Origin: Deltaproteobacteria bacterium
Lineage (GTDB): Bacteria > Myxococcota_A > UBA796 > GCA-2862545
Assembly: GCA_011376105.1 (NCBI GenBank)
Contig: DRPG01000452.1
Location: forward strand, 1-33,545
DNA: 33,545 nucleotides
Reading direction: 5' to 3'
The notes beneath the pieces were generated by a model. That model made no database searches and was not told the DNA's origin. It saw nothing but the letters and a program-made list of their open reading frames with translations. Each line of letters starts with the position of its first letter. Position 1 is the stretch's first letter. The position numbers were made by a program, and so were the translations under genes. Of this stretch, positions 7,438-14,679 are shown piece by piece.

Positions 7438-8664
7438 ATGATCCTGCTGTTGCTCCCCTCCACCCTCGGCTGCGCCTCGATCCTCCCCCAGTACGAGGCC
7501 GCGATGGAGCGTGCCCTCGTGGCCCCCCCCCCGACCCCAACACAGTGGATCCCCGACGCCGTGCTCCACCTGTCGGGCGAGTCGATCAACACCATCATCC
7601 AGACCGCCATCGAGGACTACGGCACGTTCAGCTCGACCGTGGATCTCAAGATCGCCAGCGTAACCCCGGATCTCGCCCTGACCTCGATGGAGATCAGCGC
7701 AGGCAACGACTGCGGCGACTGCCTGGGCATCGCGATGGAGCTCGACGGCACGCTGAGCTGGGAGACAGTGCTCGGCTCGGGCAGCACCAGCCTCGCCGCC
7801 ACCGGCAGCCTGGATGCCCGGTTCGAGGTGAGCCGAGACGATCAAGAGGACTGGATCGTCAGCGTCCAGCCCCAGCGGTTTCGCTGGCTCGACGTCACCC
7901 TAGGCCAGGTGACCGCCGGCGTGTCGGGGATCGGAGAGAAGGTCCAGGACTGGATCGATCGCAACCTGGTGGCTCAGGTCCCCCCACAGCAGATCATGGT
8001 CATCGCCAGCGAGGATCTCCCCCTCGCGGCGCTCGAGATCGTGCCCAGCGAGGACGGCGTCGAGCTCCAGCTGCTGACCCTGTCCGCGGAGCGGGGCCAC
8101 GTGGAGGTCGGTGGCGATCACCTCGAGTCGGGCTGGCACATGGATCTGTCCCCCGAGAGCCTGATCTCGCTGGCCCGGGCCGAGGCCTTCAGGGCCGAGC
8201 CCATGGCCCGGGGGATCGTGGCTGAGCCCACCCTGCTGCGCATGGACAGCGACACCTTCCAGATGGGGCTGAGGCTGTGGCGCATCGAGGGCCGGGGCTG
8301 GTGGCGCGACTACCTGATCGATGGCACGATCACCGTCGTCGAGGACGAGATCCGGCTGGCGGCGACCTCCGTCGAGCAGGTCGACAAGTCGGCCGGAGCC
8401 GCGGCCGCTGATCCCCTCGCGGCGCTGGCCAAGGGCCTGATCCTCAAGTACATCGAGGACGCGTTCGAGACGAGCATCCCCGCGATCCAGGGAGAGGACA
8501 CCCAGGTGGTGATCACCTCGATCGACGCCAACGAAGACGGCTCGATCCGGGTCTCGGGCACCATCCAGGCAGCGGCAGCGGCAGCGGCAGCGGCAGCGCC
8601 CAAGAGCCGGGGCCGGAGCCGGGCCGCGCCCGCCCCCGCGGACACCTACGGGCCCAACCGGTAG
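7438..8664 (+). CDS. Exported or lipoprotein-like protein, unrecognised
   Basis: 408 aa from the ATG at 7438. I prefer this over 7408 because GGAG lies 8 bp upstream and it yields a clean signal sequence, MILLLLPSTLGCAS. The Cys at residue 12 sits where a lipobox cysteine would, but the -3 residue is Thr, so lipidation is uncertain. Alternating beta-type stretches (VDLKIASVTPDLALTSMEIS, ELDGTLSWETVLG, TVVEDEIRLAATSVEQV) resemble lipid-binding TULIP or YceB-like proteins; this is an impression, not an identification. Two close cysteines (DCGDC) occur near residue 90. The C-terminus ends in a run of ten Ala encoded by a GCAGCG microsatellite, then a basic tail. The last codons (YGPNR and stop) come from a 25-bp duplication shared with the convergent gene. 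It is monocistronic, and its stop lies 6 bp from the convergent GGDEF gene. Confidence 0.75.
   Translation: MILLLLPSTLGCASILPQYEAAMERALVAPPPTPTQWIPDAVLHLSGESINTIIQTAIEDYGTFSSTVDLKIASVTPDLALTSMEISAGNDCGDCLGIAMELDGTLSWETVLGSGSTSLAATGSLDARFEVSRDDQEDWIVSVQPQRFRWLDVTLGQVTAGVSGIGEKVQDWIDRNLVAQVPPQQIMVIASEDLPLAALEIVPSEDGVELQLLTLSAERGHVEVGGDHLESGWHMDLSPESLISLARAEAFRAEPMARGIVAEPTLLRMDSDTFQMGLRLWRIEGRGWWRDYLIDGTITVVEDEIRLAATSVEQVDKSAGAAAADPLAALAKGLILKYIEDAFETSIPAIQGEDTQVVITSIDANEDGSIRVSGTIQAAAAAAAAAAPKSRGRSRAAPAPADTYGPNR
8569..8598 (+). repeat. (GCAGCG)5 microsatellite
   Basis: Five perfect GCAGCG units code for ten consecutive Ala near the C-terminus of the 7438-8664 protein. The 6-bp unit keeps the frame whatever the copy number, so length polymorphism would only alter the Ala tract. 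Confidence 0.9.
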
Positions 8665-8694
8665 CGCACCCTACGGGCCCAACCAGTAGCGCAC
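8645..8694. repeat. 25-bp tandem duplication spanning two convergent stop codons
   Basis: CCTACGGGCCCAACCGGTAG plus CGCAC (8645-8669) is repeated at 8670-8694 with one mismatch (G to A at 8685). The first copy supplies the last codons and TAG of the plus-strand gene. The second supplies the last codons and TAG of the minus-strand GGDEF gene (VRYWLGP and stop). Confidence 0.92.
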
Positions 8695-10263
8695 CCCCAG
8701 CTCCCGGCAGGTCGCGCGATCCCTGGCCCCCACCTGGGGGCTCCAGGTGGCCATCACGTCGATCTCCAGGGCGTGGCTGACCCCGATGAAGCGAGCGACG
8801 GCCTCGCGCTGGACCCGCCCGGAGGCCAGCCCCTGGATCAGGGAGGAGGCCAGCCGCACGACCTGGGGCCGCAGCAGCACCATCGCCTCCACGATCGTCC
8901 TGGAGAACTCGCTGGCGTCGAGGCACAGCCGCACCCCGCCGCGCCGCAGCGCGCTCAGGGGTGGGATCAGCTGTTTGGGATCGCCGGACAGGAACAGCTC
9001 GTCCAGCGCGATCACCAGCAGCCGGGGGGGCACCGCCCCGGGGAGCTGCCCGAGGAGCGTGCGGGGCGGGATCTTGAGCAGGGTCGGGGGGAACAGACGC
9101 GCGTGCACCGGCAGCTCGTCCCCCGGAGCCTCAGCCAGGGCCAGCTGGAACCAGTGGAGATCCCAGCCCACGTGGGCGGCCCGCTCGGCGGAGAGCTCGA
9201 CATGATGCTCTGGGGGCCCCCCGATCTCCAGCACCCACCGTGTGAGCTCTCCGGTCTCGAGGCTCACCGCCTCCCGGGTCTGGATCACGCTGAGCTCGCT
9301 GTCCGGTGGCAGCGAGACATACCCTGAGCCCCCGGGATCGAGGGGATCCGCCACCGCCACCCGGTCCTTGCCCGTGGCCTTCGACAGGGTCAGGCCCGCC
9401 TCTGCGGCGGCCAGCACCTCGGAGACCGTGGTCACCCGCCCATCGAGGCGCTTGACCCCGATGCTGACCGACAGAGACTCTCCGTCGGGGAGCTGGACCC
9501 GATCGGGCACCCGCGCCCGCACCCGCTCGGCGATCTCGACCGCCTCCCAGGTGCGCGTCTGAGGCAGCAGGACGAGGAACTCATCGCCTCCGACCCGAGC
9601 CACCGTGTCGCCGGAGCGCACCGCCTCGACCAGGGTCTGGGCCAGGGTCCGCAGGACGTGATCGCCGGTGGCGAGCCCGTGGCGATCGTTGACCCGCTTG
9701 AAGTCGTCGCAGTCGATCAGCAGCGCGATCAGTGGTCCCTGGCCCCGCTCCCGCGCAGCGGTCTCGCGGATCAGCAGGTGCTCGAGGCCCCGGCGGTTCA
9801 GGACGTCGGTCAGGGGATCCCGCAGCGCCCAACGGGACAGCCGAGCGCTGGCCCTCGCGATCGCCCGGGCAGAGCGGAGCACCCGGGTGAGCAGCGGGCT
9901 CTCCAGCTCCCTGGGCTCCACCACGTCGTCGAACCCCTCGAGGCAGGCCTCGTGTAGAGGCTCCACCGTGGACGCCTCACACAGCGCCACCAGCGCGACC
10001 TGAGACGCCGTGCGTCGCAGCTCTGCGGCCACAGCGAGCCAGGCCGCGGCCTCCTCGGGGGGCTCCACCAGGGCGCGCCCCACCAGCACACAGCCGATGG
10101 CCTCGGTCCGGAGCACCCGCAGCGCGCTGCGCATCGAGCCACAGACGCGCAGCTCAGTGCCACCCCCGATCCTGGGGAGGGCGCCCCGGACGCACACCAG
10201 CTCAGCCGGCGAGAGACCAGCCACCAGGATCTTCAGCGAAGATCCTCGGGTGGATGGCGCCAT
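8671..10263 (-). CDS. Diguanylate cyclase with degenerate receiver and EAL-like domains
   Basis: 530 aa. The track starts at a TTG (10290) inside the phosphatase gene. I choose the ATG at 10263, four bases after the phosphatase TGA with GGTGAG just upstream, but the start is uncertain. Residues ~10-133 look like a response-regulator receiver without a phosphorylatable Asp (CVLVGRAL in place of LLxDxxL) and without the conserved Lys (EPRE). Residues ~148-305 form a GGDEF domain with intact VGGDEFL (224-230), DCDDFK (184-189) and the inhibitory RxxD site (RSGD, 216-219), so c-di-GMP synthesis with product feedback is likely. Residues ~322-530 follow the EAL fold (SVIQTREAVS..GELTRWVLEIGG, VRLCLDASEF) but lack the EAL, DDFG and AEGVE catalytic motifs, suggesting a c-di-GMP or partner-binding role. 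It is probably co-transcribed with the PP2C gene upstream, linking c-di-GMP and Ser/Thr phosphorylation. Confidence 0.88.
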   Translation of the reverse strand: MAPSTRGSSLKILVAGLSPAELVCVRGALPRIGGGTELRVCGSMRSALRVLRTEAIGCVLVGRALVEPPEEAAAWLAVAAELRRTASQVALVALCEASTVEPLHEACLEGFDDVVEPRELESPLLTRVLRSARAIARASARLSRWALRDPLTDVLNRRGLEHLLIRETAARERGQGPLIALLIDCDDFKRVNDRHGLATGDHVLRTLAQTLVEAVRSGDTVARVGGDEFLVLLPQTRTWEAVEIAERVRARVPDRVQLPDGESLSVSIGVKRLDGRVTTVSEVLAAAEAGLTLSKATGKDRVAVADPLDPGGSGYVSLPPDSELSVIQTREAVSLETGELTRWVLEIGGPPEHHVELSAERAAHVGWDLHWFQLALAEAPGDELPVHARLFPPTLLKIPPRTLLGQLPGAVPPRLLVIALDELFLSGDPKQLIPPLSALRRGGVRLCLDASEFSRTIVEAMVLLRPQVVRLASSLIQGLASGRVQREAVARFIGVSHALEIDVMATWSPQVGARDRATCRELGVRYWLGP

Positions 10264-10267
10264 CAGC

Positions 10268-11035
10268 TCACCGCCGGGAGGCACCGACAACGATCACGGT
10301 GACGTTGTCCTCGCTGCCGGCCTCCAGCGCCTCCTCAGTGAGGACGTGGGCTAGCATGTCGAGCGGGGTCGAGGCCACGATCCGCTGGATCGCAGCGTCG
10401 TCGAGTGGATCCGTCATCCCGTCGCTGCAGAGCACGAACACGTCCCCGGGCTCCACCATCCGGGTGGTGGTGTCGGGCTCGACCGGCCCGTGGAACCCCA
10501 CGGACTGGGTGAGGATGTGCTTGTGCGGGAGCAGGCGCGCCAGCTCGGGCGTGAGGCGCCCGGCGTCGATCTCCTGCTGGACCACGGTGTGATCCCGGGT
10601 GAGACGCACCAGGCGCCCCTCCCGGAACAGGTAGGCCCGGCTGTCGCCCACGTGGGCGAGGTGCGCATGATCGCCATCGACCACCAGCACGACCAGGGTC
10701 GTGCCCATGCCCCGGGTCTCAGGGCGTGCCTCGGCCTCCCTCCGGATGTGGATGCTCGCCTGGTTCATCGCGTAGCGGAGCCGCTCGCGCAGGATGTCGG
10801 CGGGATCCTCGGACGCGTGATCCCGGACCAGCCTCGTCTCGTCGGGATCCACCGCGCCCACCAGGGTCTGGTGCACGACCTCGGTGGCCATCGCCGAGGC
10901 CACCTCCCCCGCGGCGTGGCCTCCCATCCCATCTGCCACCACGAACACGCCGCCGTCGAGATCGATCAACCAGGCATCTTCGTTGTGCTCTCGTACGGGC
11001 CCTGTCTCCGAGCGCGCGTACGCTTCCAACTCCAT
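10268..11035 (-). CDS. PP2C-type Ser/Thr protein phosphatase (Stp/PrpC-like)
   Basis: 255-aa cytoplasmic metal-dependent phosphatase expected to reverse the action of Hanks-type kinases. All family motifs are present in order: GPVREHNED (12-20), VADGMGGH (33-40), GMGTTLV, HVGDSRAYL, LTRDHT, LCSDGMTD and SEDNVTVIV near the end. The metal-binding aspartates (D20, D35, the SDG Asp and the EDN Asp) are intact, so it should be active. Length is standard for the stand-alone bacterial family. ATG at 11035 is preceded by GCGAGGACTTC, an acceptable binding site. It is divergent from the first giant kinase across 136 bp, an arrangement suggesting that it dephosphorylates those kinases or their targets. 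The GGDEF gene follows four bases downstream (from its chosen ATG). Confidence 0.95.
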   Translation of the reverse strand: MELEAYARSETGPVREHNEDAWLIDLDGGVFVVADGMGGHAAGEVASAMATEVVHQTLVGAVDPDETRLVRDHASEDPADILRERLRYAMNQASIHIRREAEARPETRGMGTTLVVLVVDGDHAHLAHVGDSRAYLFREGRLVRLTRDHTVVQQEIDAGRLTPELARLLPHKHILTQSVGFHGPVEPDTTTRMVEPGDVFVLCSDGMTDPLDDAAIQRIVASTPLDMLAHVLTEEALEAGSEDNVTVIVVGASRR

Positions 11036-11056
11036 GAAGTCCTCGCCATGCCACGG

Positions 11057-11085
11057 CTGACCCGCGGCAACCCCGAAACTATAGT
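11057..11085 (+). promoter_or_regulatory. Candidate sigma-70-type promoter for the kinase cluster
   Basis: CTGACC (11057-11062), 17-bp spacer, TATAGT (11080-11085), 86 bp before the GTG start of kinase 1. ACTATAGT is itself palindromic, so the same -10 could serve the phosphatase gene on the other strand, but I find no good minus-strand -35. The region is AT-richer than its surroundings. Confidence 0.42.
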
Positions 11086-11171
11086 GTTTTGGTGTGACCG
11101 GGGTCGCCTAAGTCCGATCCTGAACCCTGTTCCCCCACTTTCCCACACACGAACCAAGACGCGGAGAGCTC

Positions 11172-14100
11172 GTGAGCGACGCCGACAGCCCACGTGTCAT
11201 CATCGGGGAGCCAGCGCCGGGGGACCGGATCGGTGACTACGTGGTGCTCGATCGTCTGGCGCGGGGCGGCATGGCCACGGTCCTGTCGGTCCGCCACACC
11301 GAGAGCCAGGAGGAGGTGGCGCTGAAGCTGCTGCTGTCCCTGGCCCTGACGGACGAGTCCCAGGGCCGGTTCCGGCGCGAGTTCCGGGCCCTGTCGAGGC
11401 TGCACCACCCCAACGTGCTCCGGGTCTACGAGTGGGGCCTGCTCGGCGATCGCCCCTGGTTCACCATGGAGCGCCTCGAGGGGCACGATCTCCGAGAAGA
11501 GGTCGGGCTCCTCGAGGGCCTACCTCTGTCCGAGCGCTTCGCCCGGGCGGAGGACATCCTCAAGCAGGTCGCCCGGGCCCTGGCCTACGTCCATGAGCGT
11601 GGGCTGGTCCACCGCGACGTGACCCCGGGCAACATCTTCGTGCTCCAGGACGGCACGGTGAAGCTGATGGACTTCGGCGTGGTCAAGGAGGCGGGCGCCG
11701 ATCTCACCGCAGCGGGCGAGGTGATCGGCACCATCGCCTACATGGCGCCGGAGCAGATCACCGGAGAGGGGATCGACTCCCGGGCTGATCTGTACTCGCT
11801 GGGCGCGGTCCTTTACCTGCTGCTGACCGGCCGCCGGGCGTTCTCCGCCCACACGATCCATGGCTTCATGGAGAAGCACCTCAACGCCCGACCCCGGCCT
11901 CCCTCGGAGCTGGTCCCGGCCGTGCCCGCCCGCCTCGAGGCGATCTGCCTCCGGCTGCTGCAGAAGGCGCCCTCGGATCGGTTCGCGTCGGCCAGCCACC
12001 TGCTGCACGTGCTCGGGGATCTCGAGCACGGGTTCGATCTCGAGGGCCAGTTCCCCAGGCGCACCGTCGGGCGCACCCTGCTCAAGGCCCGCCTGCGGGA
12101 GGCCGTGGACGCGGTGGCCCATGGGCGCGAGGGGCGCGCCCTGCTGCTGTCGGGCCCCAACGGCCAGGGCAAGACGCGCCTGCTGGAGGTCGCCGAGCAC
12201 CACGCCCGGCGCCTCGGCCTCCCCGTCGCCACCGGGCGCTGCCGACACCACGATCGCCCGTTCGGAGCCTTCTCCAGCATCTACCAGGCGTTCAGAGGCG
12301 ATGCTCCCCCCGCAGCCCTCGAGGCGGTGTTCCGGGGTGATGATGGTCAGGTCTGGGAGCGCTACCCGATCCTCTCAGCGTTCCGCGAGCTGGTGATCGC
12401 GTCCGCTCCGCTGGTGCTGATCCTCGACGACCTCGATCGAGCGGATCCGGCCACCGTGGAGCTGCTGTGCTACCTGGTGCGCAACACCCTGGAGCTGGTG
12501 GCTGAGCCCGTGCTGCTGCTGATCGGCCACGACAGCGGGGAGCGGCGGATCCGAGCCCAGCTCGAGAGCCTCGCTCCGGTGGAGGGCCTCGAGATCCCAC
12601 CGCTGGACGCGTCCGAGGTCGAGGAGCTCGTGGTCAGCCTGATCGGCAGCAACGAGGCCTCGCTGGCCCTGGCCGCGAGGCTCCACGTGGAGGGCAACGG
12701 CTCTCCGGCCCTGATCGCCGACATGCTCCGGGGCCTGATGGACGACGAGCTCATCGTCAAGGAAGACACAGGGAGCTGGCGGCTGGTCATCGCCGCCGCC
12801 GAGATCACCCGCTCCAGGCTCCCGATGCCCGCGTCCCTGCGCCAGGCACTGCAGGAGCGCCTGGCGCCGCTGTCCGAGGACGCGCTGGTGGTGGGTCGCG
12901 TCCTCGCCCACGCCCGCAACAAGCTGAACCTCGACGTGCTGGTGGCGGCGGCCCCGTTCGAGGAGGAGCAGGTGGTCGAGGCCCTCGACGAGCTGCTCGA
13001 CGCCGGCATCGTCCAGGAGCAGCGCGCCGAGGACATCGAGCAGGTCGAGCTGTGCCACGGTCGCTTCCGGGAGGTGCTCGCCGACGGGGTCCCCCCCGCC
13101 ACCCGCCGTGGCATCCACCTCGCCCTAGGAGAGACGCTGGAGCGCCAGCACCGCGACCACATCCACAGCGTGGTCGAGGAGCTGGCGTACCACTTCGAGC
13201 ACGCCCAGCTCGCGACCAAGGCCTACCAGTACCTGGTGCTCACCGCTCAGCACCACCTACACCGCAGCCTCAACCAGGAGGCCCTGGGGTTCCTCGATCG
13301 GGCGGTGGCGATCGAGCCCCGGGCGCGGCCCTACATGCTGCTCGACGACGCTGACCAGCGCCTGGCGGAGGTCCACCTGGCGATCGCCCAGGCACGCCAC
13401 GCCCTGGGGCAGCTGCCCAGCGCGGTCGCCGCCACCCAGCTGGCCCAGGCCCTGGCCCGGGCCGTGCGCGATCCAGGCCTCGAGTCGAGGGTGGCCTCTG
13501 AGCTGGGCTCCCAGCTGCGCCAACAGGGCAGCTCCGAGTCGGCCGAGGAGCAGTGCAGGCTGGCGATCCAGCGCGCGGAGGAGGCCGGCGATCAGCGGCT
13601 GCTGCCCCGGCCTCTGTACCAGCTCGGCGGGATCCTCTGGACCCAGGGCGATCTGGGGGAGGCCGAGCGGATGTGGCGTCGCTCATTGCAGATCGCCCAG
13701 CAGGTCGGGGACGAGCGCGCCCAGGGCAACGGCTACAACGGACTGGCGATCCTCGCGATCTGCCGGGGCCAGTCGATGGAGGCACGGCGCTGGTTCGAGC
13801 AGTCCGCCACCCTGTTCGAGCGCCTGGGGATGCTCGCACCGCTGGTGATCGCCCGGGTGAACCTGATCGAGCTGTACCTGAACACCGGGATCCTCCGGAA
13901 GGCCCTGGCGCTGGCCGATCGCACCCTGTCTCAGGCCAAGGAGGTGGGCCACCCCCAGGGGATCGCGCTGGGGAAGGGCTGGCGAGCCCGGGTCCTGCTG
14001 ACCCTGGGGCGGGCCACTGAGGCCGAGCGGGAGGCGAGGGAGGCCTGGAGCCACGTCCGGGGGCTGGCCAACAGAGAAGATGAGGCCCTGATCCTGGGCA

Positions 14101-14603
14101 CCCGGACGCTGATCTGCCTCGACGCAGGGCGCTGGTCCGAGGCCCTGGAGCTGATCGTCCAGCTGCTGGATGTCCTCGACATCTACGATCACGAGGGGAT
14201 CGGCCCAGAGGTGACGGCCTGGCAGGCGCTGGCCCTGTGTCAGCTCGAGCGACACGCCGAGGCTCAGGCGCTGCTCGAGGCGCTCCCGTCCCGCCCCGAG
14301 CCCTGGCCCCACATCCAGATCCGGGCGGATCTGGCCCTGGGACAGGCCCTGCTGGCGCTGCAGCAGCGCCCCGGGGCCAGATCCGCGCTGCAGCGGGCCC
14401 TGGCCGCGAGCGAGGCCAACGGCTACCGCTACTTTCAGCTGGTGGCCCACTCAGCGCTGGTGCGGGCAGTAGACGACGAGAGCACCCGCACCCGGCACGC
14501 CCGGGTGGCCTCGGGCCTCGCGCGCTCCCTGGCCGCGAACCTGCCCAGAGACGACGTCGATCGCTTCCTGCGGGCCCACGACGGCCCGGGCGCGGCGGCC
14601 TGA
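11172..14603 (+). CDS. Kinase 1: Ser/Thr kinase-AAA ATPase-TPR protein
   Basis: 1143 aa, built like PknK/AfsK-type regulators: an N-terminal Hanks kinase (~24-285), a STAND-like ATPase module, then helical TPR-like repeats to the end. Kinase motifs: Gly loop LARGGMATV (29-37), VALK Lys at 52, Glu 70, catalytic HRDVTPGN (147-154), DFG (167-169) and MAPE (191-194). The catalytic-loop Lys is Thr, a change related to the HRDVSP variant familiar from myxobacterial kinases, so activity is possible. The ATPase has Walker A GPNGQGKT (328-335) and Walker B LVLILDDLDRADP (414-426). From ~650 there are repeated TPR-like helices (AYQYLVLTAQHH, EAERMWRRSLQIAQ). GTG start at 11172 behind GGAGAG. First of three paralogues in tandem. 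It probably integrates protein-protein signals through the TPR region; substrates are unknown. Confidence 0.92.
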   Translation: MSDADSPRVIIGEPAPGDRIGDYVVLDRLARGGMATVLSVRHTESQEEVALKLLLSLALTDESQGRFRREFRALSRLHHPNVLRVYEWGLLGDRPWFTMERLEGHDLREEVGLLEGLPLSERFARAEDILKQVARALAYVHERGLVHRDVTPGNIFVLQDGTVKLMDFGVVKEAGADLTAAGEVIGTIAYMAPEQITGEGIDSRADLYSLGAVLYLLLTGRRAFSAHTIHGFMEKHLNARPRPPSELVPAVPARLEAICLRLLQKAPSDRFASASHLLHVLGDLEHGFDLEGQFPRRTVGRTLLKARLREAVDAVAHGREGRALLLSGPNGQGKTRLLEVAEHHARRLGLPVATGRCRHHDRPFGAFSSIYQAFRGDAPPAALEAVFRGDDGQVWERYPILSAFRELVIASAPLVLILDDLDRADPATVELLCYLVRNTLELVAEPVLLLIGHDSGERRIRAQLESLAPVEGLEIPPLDASEVEELVVSLIGSNEASLALAARLHVEGNGSPALIADMLRGLMDDELIVKEDTGSWRLVIAAAEITRSRLPMPASLRQALQERLAPLSEDALVVGRVLAHARNKLNLDVLVAAAPFEEEQVVEALDELLDAGIVQEQRAEDIEQVELCHGRFREVLADGVPPATRRGIHLALGETLERQHRDHIHSVVEELAYHFEHAQLATKAYQYLVLTAQHHLHRSLNQEALGFLDRAVAIEPRARPYMLLDDADQRLAEVHLAIAQARHALGQLPSAVAATQLAQALARAVRDPGLESRVASELGSQLRQQGSSESAEEQCRLAIQRAEEAGDQRLLPRPLYQLGGILWTQGDLGEAERMWRRSLQIAQQVGDERAQGNGYNGLAILAICRGQSMEARRWFEQSATLFERLGMLAPLVIARVNLIELYLNTGILRKALALADRTLSQAKEVGHPQGIALGKGWRARVLLTLGRATEAEREAREAWSHVRGLANREDEALILGTRTLICLDAGRWSEALELIVQLLDVLDIYDHEGIGPEVTAWQALALCQLERHAEAQALLEALPSRPEPWPHIQIRADLALGQALLALQQRPGARSALQRALAASEANGYRYFQLVAHSALVRAVDDESTRTRHARVASGLARSLAANLPRDDVDRFLRAHDGPGAAA

Positions 14604-14679
14604 GATACAGTCCCGTCATGGTGCTCAGCTTCCGGATCCCCACGACATCCACCCGATCGAGGTCTGCTGGATCCACTCG

